NCBI GenBank assembly: GCA_035267815.1
Contig: DATFLK010000135.1
Coordinates: forward strand, 1-15,578
Direction: 5' to 3'
From: DATFLK01 sp035267815
Lineage (GTDB): Bacteria; Pseudomonadota; Zetaproteobacteria; Mariprofundales; Mariprofundaceae
Length of the DNA: 15,578 nt
The notes beneath the pieces were generated by a model. It was not told the origin of the DNA and did no database searches. It saw only the letters and a program-made list of their open reading frames with translations. Positions within the stretch are counted from its first letter, which is position 1. Every line of letters starts with the position of its first letter. The position numbers and the translations under genes were made by a program. Below, one piece after another: positions 1 through 6,442 of this stretch.

Positions 1-107
1 TGTCCTGAAGCCGGCTTCATCTTGTAGGCCACAAGCAGATGCTTGCCACCGGCGATCAGCTCCTCCTCGTTGAGGCTCAGATCGGCATAACGATTCGATT
101 GATCCAT
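1..107 (-). CDS. cbbM: Form II RuBisCO large subunit, N-terminal fragment (cut by window edge)
   Basis: This is the first 35 codons of a gene that continues beyond the left edge. It begins MDQSNRYADLSL, followed by EEELIAGGKHLL and AYKMKP, which is the characteristic N-terminus of form II ribulose-1,5-bisphosphate carboxylase/oxygenase (CbbM). That enzyme carboxylates RuBP without a small subunit and works best at high CO2 and low O2. The ATG is at 107-105. A purine-rich Shine-Dalgarno stretch (AAGAAGAGGG at 126-117) lies about 8-9 bases upstream and supports this start. No catalytic residue falls in the visible part, so the call rests on the N-terminal signature alone. It reads in the same direction as the form I operon at 797-6244 but is separated from it by an opposite-strand gene, so it must have its own promoter. 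What follows it (for example a second cbbQO pair) cannot be seen. Confidence 0.9.
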   Translation of the reverse strand, partial: MDQSNRYADLSLNEEELIAGGKHLLVAYKMKPASG

Positions 108-199
108 GATTACATTCCCTCTTCTTTGAATATTTGCATCAAACCCTGTCGCCCCGATAAACGGTGAACGGAAAGGCCGCATTTCTATTATGGAGCGTC

Positions 200-227
200 A
201 TTGTATCGATGTTTCCGTCACGTTCAA
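200..227 (-). promoter_or_regulatory. Candidate sigma-70 promoter for cbbM
   Basis: On the minus strand TTGAAC (227-222) and TACAAT (205-200) are separated by 16 bases, matching the sigma-70 hexamers at 4/6 and 5/6. Transcription would start near 193, giving a leader of roughly 85 bases before the cbbM ATG. Just upstream lies an AT-rich block (about 231-265) and a perfect 10-base palindrome AATGATCATT (263-272), where an activator such as CbbR could bind. This is inferred from sequence only. Confidence 0.4.
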
Positions 228-369
228 TAGTTATATTATTTTTAAGGGTAAAAGATAATTTTAATGATCATTGCCTCTCGAACGGAGTGATGGATATGCA
301 AAGCGGAAACCGGCATGCCGCCGATACAGCCCTTGCATGGAATATGGTCATTCAATTATTCTGATTTGT

Positions 370-780
370 ATGGAAATCACGTGCTATCGGGATCGAGAGC
401 TCAGCCGGGAGCCCCACACCCTCCCCTCGCATATCTATAACCTTTCGAAAAACCTGATGAAACGGAGCCCTTCCCGTGTGGTGTTCGTGCCGATCCGGAG
501 CATGCAGTATCTGGCGATCATCGATCGGGAAGAGTTCATATTTGTGGACAGTCAGCACAGAAACTGGATCGAAATTGCCTGGCAACACTTTCGCCCGGGC
601 ACACGCACCTCACTCGACGAGCCTGTCCCCTACGAGGCTGTGATCTATCATCCGGATGGCTATGCCACAATGTCCCGGCTCATGAACGAGCTCCCCAAGG
701 CGCTGCACGCCCTAGCCAACCGGGAAAGGGTCGACGGACCCGCCAGAATCCTGAAGTTCGAGCGGCACCGCGAGACCTGA
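370..780 (+). CDS. Uncharacterised 136-residue protein between the two RuBisCO loci
   Basis: I do not recognise a named domain. From the ATG at 370 the product starts MEITCYRDREL. It contains a hydrophobic strand-rich centre (VVFVPIRSMQYLAIIDREEF, then IFVDSQ), a WIEIAW segment, and ends with basic residues (KFERHRET). There is no signal peptide or membrane helix, so it is probably a small soluble alpha/beta protein. The start is uncertain: no clear Shine-Dalgarno precedes 370. The frame stays open up to a TTG at 271, and an internal ATG lies at 457. I prefer 370 because protein-like sequence begins there. It diverges from cbbM and is convergent with the cbb operon (16 bases between stops), so it is expressed separately. 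I have a vague recollection of similar proteins beside cbb genes in other autotrophs, which I cannot verify. A role in RuBisCO expression or assembly would be pure inference. Confidence 0.7.
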   Translation: MEITCYRDRELSREPHTLPSHIYNLSKNLMKRSPSRVVFVPIRSMQYLAIIDREEFIFVDSQHRNWIEIAWQHFRPGTRTSLDEPVPYEAVIYHPDGYATMSRLMNELPKALHALANRERVDGPARILKFERHRET

Positions 781-796
781 ACCGGCCGGCGCGCAC

Positions 797-1096
797 CTAA
801 TCGTCGTCGTCGAGTTCGGGGTCCCAACCAAGCTTTCTGGCGCGCTCAATAGCCTCGTGATAGATCTGCTCGTGGCGCTGGCGGATTTCGTCGGGCAACC
901 GGCTCGGCAAATGCCCATACTTCTCCCACTCGGCATAGGTCTTCTCGTAAAGAATCTGAAGCCGGCTACGGCTCCATCCGGCGCACCGCTCCGTTTCGGG
1001 AATCAGACCAAACAGCCATCCGTCCCGGACAATCTTGCCGAGATAGGTCATGCCACCATGCTCGTCCTCATCGATACCGGGATAAGTGGGTTCCAT
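797..1096 (-). CDS. Small acidic protein trailing cbbO in the cbb operon
   Basis: This 99-residue product starts MEPTYPGIDEDEHGG. It has a Trp-rich middle (GKIVRDGWLFGLIPETERCAGW), a charged, probably helical C-terminal half (LPDEIRQRHEQIYHEAIERARK) and an acidic tail (ELDDDD). The ATG at 1096 sits 5 bases after GAGG in the last codons of cbbO. A GTG at 1102 in the same frame overlaps the cbbO stop but lacks a ribosome site, so I chose the ATG. The start lies 2 bases past the cbbO TGA (1101-1099), so it should be translated from the cbbO message. It has no signal peptide or membrane segment and I recognise no named domain. I recall small conserved hypothetical proteins at this place in other cbbLSQO operons, without being able to check. 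Its position suggests a partner or modulator of CbbQ/CbbO; that is inference. Confidence 0.8.
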   Translation of the reverse strand: MEPTYPGIDEDEHGGMTYLGKIVRDGWLFGLIPETERCAGWSRSRLQILYEKTYAEWEKYGHLPSRLPDEIRQRHEQIYHEAIERARKLGWDPELDDDD

Positions 1097-1098
1097 AT

Positions 1099-3426
1099 TC
1101 ACCTCGTCAGGCCGGCATAAAGCATCGGCAGCTTCTCCGGCAGGCGTTCGACATGGTCGACCACCATATAGTTGCGCTGCCCAAAGATACGGGAAACATA
1201 GGCATCCGCATGCGGATCGAGACTCATGCAGTAGGTCAGAACACCGGCCTTCTCCACCTCCTCGACCGCCTTCTTGGCGTCGAAACGGAGGTATTGCGGA
1301 TCGCGCACATCGACATCCGACGGCTCACCGTCGGTCAGCACGATGAGCAGCTTCTTGGAAGAGCGCTGCTGCTGCAGATAGTGCCCGGCATGGCGGATCG
1401 CGGCTCCCATTCGGGTGGAGAGCTGGCCGGTCATACCGGCCAGCCGGGATTTCGGCAAATCATCGTAAGCATGGTCGAAATCCTTGAAACGGTAGTACTC
1501 GACATCATGCCGACCGTCCGAGCAGAAGCCGTGAATGGCAAAGGGATCGCCCACCTTGTCGATGGCATCGGCCAGCAATGCGCACGCCTCACGCGTCAGA
1601 TCGAGCACTGAATAGTCCTTGCCCACCACCTCGTCGTTGGTCGATTCGGAGAGATCGAGCAGTACCAGTACCGAGATATCGCGCACCTTACGGACCGAAC
1701 GCATCATCACACGCGGATCGGGCTGATTGCCTCGCCGGATATCGGTCAGCGCCATAATGGCGGCATTGATGTCGAGCTCGTCACCGTCCTCCAACTTACG
1801 AATGCGCTGCACGCCCTGCGGCTGCATCGCGTCGAGAAGGTACTTCATGCGGGAGATGAGCGGCTTGTGCCGGGAGACGATCTCATCCACTTTCTCCGGT
1901 TCGCCGGCCTTCGGACGCTTCTCGAGCACCGTGGCCCAGCTGGGACGCTCCAGCTGGATCTGGTAGTCCCACTCCGAGTAATGGTAGGGCTCGGAGATCG
2001 GCTCCCTGCCCTCCAGCTCGTTGATGGTGCACCCCTCCTGATCGAGCCAGAAGGGGGTGTCGAGCATCCATATCTCCTGTGCATCATCACCGGCCAGCTC
2101 ACAATCGAGCTCGTTGGCCATCTCGATCACCGAAACATACTTGCGCACCTGCCGCTCCTGTTGATAGCCGGCCGCCATCTGCTGCTCGAAGTCGAAGCCT
2201 TCGAACTCCCAGAAATAGCGATTATCATCCCGGTAGTGGGCGGTCAGTTGGTCCGTCCGCGAATTGAAAGCAATCCCCTTCTGCTGCAGCGAATGCGCCA
2301 GCTGCACGCCGACATCCCACGAGACCTTGTTGGTATCAAGACGGTCCGACGCCTCCTCGAACAGCCTGCGACCCTCGGCGATCCACGGGTCGTCATCCTC
2401 GTAGCTGTCGTCGAGCAGCGCCCGGGCCAGGCGGTTGAGGTAATCGCCCACCGTCGCATCCTGATCCGGTATCGCCGTATGCAGAGAGGCCCACAACTGC
2501 TTCAGCCCCGGAAACCGGCGCACGGAGAGCGTTTCGACACGCGCATCCTCAATCACCGAGATCACGGCCATCTGCAGCGGATTCAGCGCCTCCGCACTGA
2601 TCGGCTGCCGCGTTTCGGCGATATGGGCCGCGCAGTGGGCTGCCGCGGCGCGATAAAGCTGCAGACCGGAAACCCCTTCGACATCGTCGAACGCATCCGG
2701 AAGATGGATCAGGAACCCCTCGATATAGGGGCGATACCCCTCCCGGGTCTCGAAATCGCCCGAGGTCGGACGCATGAAGAAGTCCCTGCCCCAGAGTGCG
2801 CGCAGGTACATATTGATGCGCCGTTGCACATCGACGAACAGCGTTCCCTTGTGCTCTTTCTTGAGCATCGCCTGGGACTCCCTGGAGGAGAGGCTGAAGT
2901 AGCGGACCTGTTCCTCATAGTCCGTGCGATAGGCATGGGCACCCCACATCGCCCAACGACGCAGACCGCCAAGTGTGAGCTGTTCCATCAACACATCCAG
3001 CTTGTCGAGCATGGGGCGGACCCCGCGCGGCGCCTGTGCCAGCAGGGTGTTGAGAAATTTGAGATATCCCAAAAACAGATTGGCATCACCCAGACGGGTC
3101 GCCGCTGTCGGCGCCGTGGCGATCATCATTTCTATCACCGCGCCAGAGGTCTTCGATGCCATACCTAGAGCCGCATGCGCCAGCTCACCGACGACATCCT
3201 CGCCCACCTCATGCGCCACCTCCGGCACCTGTTCGATCCAGGTGGTCACCATGGCCGAGCCACGGCCCAGCGACTTCAGAGCGGCGACGCCCTTCAGGTA
3301 GTTATCGAGCCCACGCGGCGAGAGGACACGCGTCGCCCCCGTCCAGGTGGCGTGAAGAAGTCCTCGCTCCTCTTCCGACAGCCCTTCCAGAAGCTCTTTG
3401 TAGTCCTCATCAAGATGAATGGCCAT
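1099..3426 (-). CDS. cbbO: RuBisCO activase adaptor subunit CbbO (VWA/MIDAS protein)
   Basis: CbbO is the non-ATPase subunit of the Q-type RuBisCO activase. It docks on RuBisCO while the CbbQ hexamer works on the active site to release inhibitory sugar phosphates. The 775-residue product fits the family's usual size (about 750-800). Its N-terminal two-thirds is a large mostly helical region. The C-terminal von Willebrand factor A domain carries a complete metal-ion-dependent adhesion site: DLSES (D591, S593, S595), T671 in STRMG and D699 in LTDGEPS. The MIDAS metal is known in this family to be needed for binding RuBisCO. The start MAIHLDEDYKELL at 3426 has an upstream GGAGAG. It lies 41 bases after the cbbQ stop and runs directly into the small ORF at 1096, so the three form one transcript. 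NorD-type proteins are related, but the adjacency to cbbQ and cbbLS settles the call. Confidence 0.95.
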   Translation of the reverse strand: MAIHLDEDYKELLEGLSEEERGLLHATWTGATRVLSPRGLDNYLKGVAALKSLGRGSAMVTTWIEQVPEVAHEVGEDVVGELAHAALGMASKTSGAVIEMMIATAPTAATRLGDANLFLGYLKFLNTLLAQAPRGVRPMLDKLDVLMEQLTLGGLRRWAMWGAHAYRTDYEEQVRYFSLSSRESQAMLKKEHKGTLFVDVQRRINMYLRALWGRDFFMRPTSGDFETREGYRPYIEGFLIHLPDAFDDVEGVSGLQLYRAAAAHCAAHIAETRQPISAEALNPLQMAVISVIEDARVETLSVRRFPGLKQLWASLHTAIPDQDATVGDYLNRLARALLDDSYEDDDPWIAEGRRLFEEASDRLDTNKVSWDVGVQLAHSLQQKGIAFNSRTDQLTAHYRDDNRYFWEFEGFDFEQQMAAGYQQERQVRKYVSVIEMANELDCELAGDDAQEIWMLDTPFWLDQEGCTINELEGREPISEPYHYSEWDYQIQLERPSWATVLEKRPKAGEPEKVDEIVSRHKPLISRMKYLLDAMQPQGVQRIRKLEDGDELDINAAIMALTDIRRGNQPDPRVMMRSVRKVRDISVLVLLDLSESTNDEVVGKDYSVLDLTREACALLADAIDKVGDPFAIHGFCSDGRHDVEYYRFKDFDHAYDDLPKSRLAGMTGQLSTRMGAAIRHAGHYLQQQRSSKKLLIVLTDGEPSDVDVRDPQYLRFDAKKAVEEVEKAGVLTYCMSLDPHADAYVSRIFGQRNYMVVDHVERLPEKLPMLYAGLTR

Positions 3427-3467
3427 AACCTGATCTCTCCGTATTCAGCTACAGAATTGATATCGGG

Positions 3468-4271
3468 TTAAAAGAATGTCGTGACAGCGGAGTCCAGCGC
3501 ATCGCGCATATCCGGGTCGTCGGTAATCGGACGCACCAGTGCCACACGGCAAGCGCTCTGTGGGTCCACGCCCTTGGCGATCAGATTGCCGGCATAGACC
3601 AGCATACGGGTCGAGATGCCCTCGTCCAGACCGTGCCCCTTCAGGTTTCGGGCCCGCTCGGCAATCGAAACCAGCTTGTCGGCGACCTCGGACTCGACAC
3701 CTGTCTCATGGGCGACGATCTCGGACTCGACACCGTGTTCCGGGTAGTTGAAATCAAGCGCACCGAAACGCTGCTTGGTGGACTGCTTGAGATCCTTCAT
3801 CAGGCTCTGGTAGCCGGGATTGTAGGAGATCACCAGCTGGAAATCCGGATGCGCCTGAACCAGCTCGCCCTTCTTCTCCAGCGGCAGTACGCGACGGTCG
3901 TCGGTCAGCGGATGGACCACGACGGTCGTGTCCTGCCTTGCCTCGACCACCTCGTCCAGATAGCAGATCGCACCATGACGCGCAGCCACGGCCAACGGAC
4001 CGTCCTGCCAGGTCGTACCGTTGGCATCGAGCAGGAAGCGACCGACCAGATCGGAGGCGGTCATATCCTCGTTACAGGCCACCGTGATCAGCGGCTTGCC
4101 GAGCTTCCATGCCATGTATTCGACAAAGCGGGTCTTACCGCAGCCCGTCGGCCCCTTCAGCATCATCGGCATGCGCACGGAATAGGCCGCCTCATACAGC
4201 TCCACCTCGTCCGCCACCGGAAGGTAGTAGGGTTCCTTCTCAACCTTGTACTGTTTGATGACGTCGTTCAT
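3468..4271 (-). CDS. cbbQ: RuBisCO activase AAA+ ATPase CbbQ
   Basis: CbbQ is a MoxR-type AAA+ ATPase that forms hexamers and, with CbbO, removes inhibitors from form I RuBisCO. The 267-residue product shows Walker A GPTGCGKT (G40-T47), Walker B ICYLDE (102-107), a sensor-1 asparagine in ISYNPG (N151) and a conserved arginine in TKQRFG (R168), with the family phrase RNLKGHGLDEGISTRML near the C-terminus. Length is normal. I use the ATG at 4271 because AGGAG (4283-4279) lies 7 bases upstream; an in-frame TTG at 4277 is too close to that site. The gene is separated from cbbS by a strong terminator-like hairpin and a second stem-loop, which suggests lower or separately controlled expression relative to RuBisCO itself. 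NirQ/NorQ of denitrification loci are close relatives, but the context is clearly cbb. Confidence 0.96.
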   Translation of the reverse strand: MNDVIKQYKVEKEPYYLPVADEVELYEAAYSVRMPMMLKGPTGCGKTRFVEYMAWKLGKPLITVACNEDMTASDLVGRFLLDANGTTWQDGPLAVAARHGAICYLDEVVEARQDTTVVVHPLTDDRRVLPLEKKGELVQAHPDFQLVISYNPGYQSLMKDLKQSTKQRFGALDFNYPEHGVESEIVAHETGVESEVADKLVSIAERARNLKGHGLDEGISTRMLVYAGNLIAKGVDPQSACRVALVRPITDDPDMRDALDSAVTTFF

Positions 4272-4303
4272 CCCCAAGCTCCTGTAAATAAAGGTATTCT
4301 ACT

Positions 4304-4327
4304 CCCGGCGCATCCATCAGCGCCGGG
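4304..4327 (-). promoter_or_regulatory. Stem-loop in the cbbQ leader
   Basis: A perfect 8-base inverted repeat (CCCGGCGC at 4304-4311, GCGCCGGG at 4320-4327) encloses an 8-base loop. On the cbb transcript it lies after the terminator-like hairpin at 4339-4368 and about 33 bases before the cbbQ ATG. It is not followed by a U tract on the minus strand (the next bases are AGTAGAATACC), so it is unlikely to be a second terminator. It could protect the 5' end of a processed cbbQO message. A TAGAAT hexamer (4301-4296) just downstream resembles a -10 box but has no good -35 partner. Confidence 0.5.
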
Positions 4328-4328
4328 C

Positions 4329-4376
4329 AAAAACAAAACGCTCCCGCCGCCTTCCGGCAACGGGAGCGCTTTTTTT
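4329..4376 (-). terminator. Bidirectional rho-independent terminator between cbbS and cbbQ
   Basis: The arms CGCTCCCG (4339-4346) and CGGGAGCG (4361-4368) pair perfectly. Inside, CCG/CGG (4347-4349 with 4355-4357) extend the stem around a 5-base loop. On the minus strand the hairpin is followed by TTTTGTTTTT (4338-4329), the standard intrinsic-terminator arrangement. A run of seven T (4370-4376) on the other side would make it work on the plus strand too. It sits about 30 bases after the cbbS stop. Since cbbQ and cbbO have no obvious promoter of their own, it probably acts as a partial terminator that sets RuBisCO in excess over its activase. Confidence 0.8.
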
Positions 4377-4399
4377 ATCAGACTCCCGTACGGGACAGA

Positions 4400-4756
4400 T
4401 CAGACAGTCTTGCCGCGATAGATCACCATGGCCGCGCCCTGGCTCTGTGCAAAGTTGTCATAACCGACCAGACGCACATGATTATCGGGATTGGCCTTGT
4501 GGCATGCCTCTGCCTCGGCCAAGATCGTATCCACATCGGTCTCGCCGAACATCGGCAACTTCCACATATACCAATAGTTATCCATCAGGTGTTCCGGCTC
4601 GGTATGCTCGATGGCCGGGTTCCAACCCTTCTTGACGATGTACTCGACCTGCTTGCGCACCTGGTCGTCGTTCATGGCCGGCAGATACGAGAAGGTCTCA
4701 AATTTGCGGCTGGAGGGATCGTTCAACCGCGACTTGTAATCCTGCATTTCACTCAT
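4400..4756 (-). CDS. cbbS: Form I RuBisCO small subunit
   Basis: This is the small subunit of form I RuBisCO. Eight copies cap the CbbL octamer to give the L8S8 enzyme in the cytoplasm. The 118-residue product carries the family core: FETFSYLP near the N-terminus, then YWYMWKLPMFG (61-71), with HVRLVGYDN (93-101) near the end. Its length suits the proteobacterial form IA type. With cbbQO following and no carboxysome shell genes in view, it is best placed in the non-carboxysomal (IAq) branch. ATG 4756 is preceded by AAGGAG (4771-4766) with 9 bases spacing; an in-frame ATG three codons later is less well placed. It follows cbbL by 66 bases, which contain a strong hairpin, and is followed by a terminator-like structure. 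Confidence 0.97.
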   Translation of the reverse strand: MSEMQDYKSRLNDPSSRKFETFSYLPAMNDDQVRKQVEYIVKKGWNPAIEHTEPEHLMDNYWYMWKLPMFGETDVDTILAEAEACHKANPDNHVRLVGYDNFAQSQGAAMVIYRGKTV

Positions 4757-4792
4757 CTCTGGATTCTCCTTAGATATCGATTCGGTTTTGAC

Positions 4793-4814
4793 CCGGGGCG
4801 CACAGGCGCCCCGG
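4793..4814 (-). promoter_or_regulatory. Strong stem-loop in the cbbL-cbbS intercistronic region
   Basis: A perfect 9-base, all-G/C stem (CCGGGGCGC at 4793-4801, GCGCCCCGG at 4806-4814) closes a 4-base loop, directly after the cbbL stop codon. On the transcript it is followed by GTCAAAACC and not by a U tract, so termination is unlikely. Such a hairpin can shield the cbbL 3' end from exonucleases or mark a processing point, and so tune the CbbL:CbbS ratio. The structure is visible in the sequence; its role is inferred. Confidence 0.55.
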
Positions 4815-4822
4815 TGTCGCCA

Positions 4823-6244
4823 TTACTTGTGCTGGACGTCCAGCTTGTCGACGGTGTCGAACTCGAACTTGATCTCCTTCCATGTCTCCATGGCGGTTTT
4901 CAGTTCGGGGCTGTTCTTGGCCGCATTGGTCAGGATCTCCTTGCCCTCCTTCTCAATCGCACGGCCCTCGTTGCGAGCCTCGACACAGGCCTCAAGCGCC
5001 ACACGGTTGGCCGCAGCACCGGCTGCGTTGCCCCACGGGTGCCCCAGGGTACCGCCACCGAATTGCAGCACCGAGTCGTCGCCGAAGATGCTGACCAGCG
5101 CCGGCATGTGCCAAACGTGGATGCCACCGGACGCCACCGGGAAGACACCCGGCATGGAGCCCCAGTCCTGATCGAAGAAGATACCGCGCTCACGGTCCTC
5201 TTTGATGAAGGAATCACGCATCAGATCGATCCAGCCCAGCGTGGCTGCACGATCGCCCTCGAGCTTGCCGACCACGGTACCGGAGTGGAGGTGGTCACCA
5301 CCGGAAAGGCGCAGGATCTTGGCCAGCACACGGAAGTGGATACCGTGGTGCGGGTTACGGTCCAGCACGGCGTGCATAGCACGGTGGATATGCAGCAGCA
5401 GGCCGTTGTCGCGGCACCAGTTGGCCAGACCCGTGTTGGCCGTAAAGCCACCGGTGATGTAGTCGTGCATGATGATCGGCGCACCGATCTCCTTGGCGTA
5501 CTCTGCACGCTTGTACATCTCTTCCGGTGTCGGGGCGGTCACGTTCAGGTAGTGACCCTTGCGCTCACCGGTCTCGGCCTCGGCCTTCTGGATCGCCTCC
5601 ATGACGAAATCGAAACGCTGGCGCCAGCGCATGAACGGCTGGGAGTTGACGTTCTCGTCATCCTTGGTGAAGTCCAGACCGCCGCGCAGGCACTCGTAGA
5701 CGGCACGGCCATAGTTCTTGGCCGACAGACCCAGCTTCGGCTTAATGGTGCAGCCCAGCAGCGGACGGCCATACTTGTTCATGACATCGCGCTCGACCTG
5801 GATACCGTGCGGCGGGCCGCCACAGGTCTTCACGTAGGCGATCGGGAAACGGACATCCTCCAGACGCAGGGCACGCACAGCCTTGAAGCCGAACACGTTG
5901 CCGACCAGCGAGGTGAACACGTTCACCACAGAGCCCTCCTCGAACAGGTCGATCGGATAGGCAATGAAGGCATAGAAACAGGCATCATCGCCCGGCACAT
6001 CCTCAATGGCATAGGCACGACCCTTGTAATAATCCAGATCGGTCAGAAGATCGGTCCACACCGTGGTCCATGTACCAGTGGACGACTCCGCCGCCACCGC
6101 AGCGGCCGCCTCCTCACGATCGACACCCGCCTGGGGGGTAATCTTGAAGCAGGCCAGGATGTCGGTATCCTGCGGTGTGTATTCAGGCATCCAGTACGTT
6201 TGCCGGTATTCCTTCACACCGGCGCTGTATGTTTTCGATGACAT
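4823..6244 (-). CDS. cbbL: Form I RuBisCO large subunit
   Basis: This is the catalytic subunit of ribulose-1,5-bisphosphate carboxylase/oxygenase, which adds CO2 to RuBP to give two 3-phosphoglycerate in the CBB cycle. The 473-residue product is full length and every active-site residue I can place is present, shifted by 7 from the spinach numbering. These are E53, N116, K168 and K170 (GCTIKPKLG), the carbamylated K194 with D196 and E197 (DFTKDDENVNS), H287, and loop-6 K327 (SGTVVGKLEG). KDDENVNSQPFMRWRQRF marks form I and excludes form II/III and RuBisCO-like proteins. I chose ATG 6244 because AGGAG (6254-6250) lies 5 bases upstream; the open frame reaching 6280 adds a non-homologous extension. 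It is the first gene of the operon, divergent from cbbR, with an AT-rich promoter and a LysR-type dyad upstream. Confidence 0.98.
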   Translation of the reverse strand: MSSKTYSAGVKEYRQTYWMPEYTPQDTDILACFKITPQAGVDREEAAAAVAAESSTGTWTTVWTDLLTDLDYYKGRAYAIEDVPGDDACFYAFIAYPIDLFEEGSVVNVFTSLVGNVFGFKAVRALRLEDVRFPIAYVKTCGGPPHGIQVERDVMNKYGRPLLGCTIKPKLGLSAKNYGRAVYECLRGGLDFTKDDENVNSQPFMRWRQRFDFVMEAIQKAEAETGERKGHYLNVTAPTPEEMYKRAEYAKEIGAPIIMHDYITGGFTANTGLANWCRDNGLLLHIHRAMHAVLDRNPHHGIHFRVLAKILRLSGGDHLHSGTVVGKLEGDRAATLGWIDLMRDSFIKEDRERGIFFDQDWGSMPGVFPVASGGIHVWHMPALVSIFGDDSVLQFGGGTLGHPWGNAAGAAANRVALEACVEARNEGRAIEKEGKEILTNAAKNSPELKTAMETWKEIKFEFDTVDKLDVQHK

Positions 6245-6339
6245 AACAACTCCTATAAAAAATAGCTCGCCCTGTCGCACTTGCTAATGGATCGGCGCGA
6301 CATCGGCTGTTGACTTGGTGTGAAGTCTAATACCCAAAC

Positions 6340-6375
6340 ATTATATGGTATATTCAGTTTAATTAATCATTATGA
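6340..6375 (-). promoter_or_regulatory. Candidate cbbL promoter with CbbR operator
   Basis: A perfect -10 box, TATAAT, lies on the minus strand at 6345-6340. The -35 position (about 6368-6363, GATTAA) is poor, as expected for an activator-dependent promoter. Overlapping it is an inverted repeat ATCAT-T-ATGAT (6366-6376) that fits the LysR/CbbR pattern TNA-N7-TNA (TTA 6363-6365, TGA 6373-6375). Transcription would begin near 6333, leaving a leader of about 89 bases before cbbL. CbbR binding in the cbbR/cbbL intergenic region is well established for autotrophs; the exact site here is inferred. Confidence 0.5.
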
Positions 6376-6442
6376 TAACCTTTTCTTTATATATCGGGGC
6401 GCCTTGCAATGCGCTCGTTACATCAGCTTCCGGAGGAGAGCA

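Noticed and set aside
164..364. 66-codon open frame in the cbbM upstream region
   Set aside because: It runs through the AT-rich promoter/operator area, overlaps the start region of the 370-780 gene and has no convincing ribosome site.
781..796. CCGGCCGG palindrome between the convergent stops at 780 and 797
   Set aside because: Too short, without a T tract on either side, to be called a terminator.
1867..3168. Open frame of 433 codons opposite cbbO
   Set aside because: It lies wholly antisense to cbbO and has no ribosome site or recognisable motif.
3427..3467. Possible promoter or hairpin between cbbQ and cbbO
   Set aside because: Only a modest ribosome site is visible; no stem or hexamer pair stands out.
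3687..3734. A 15-base exact repeat within cbbQ (3687-3701 and 3720-3734) giving GVESE twice, 11 residues apart
   Set aside because: The surrounding residues fit the normal CbbQ sequence and length, so a recent duplication is unlikely; probably chance within similar acidic codons.
4478..6241. Long open frame (587 codons) on the plus strand opposite cbbL and cbbS
   Set aside because: It is an antisense shadow of two unmistakable RuBisCO genes with GC-rich third positions, and the translation resembles no family.
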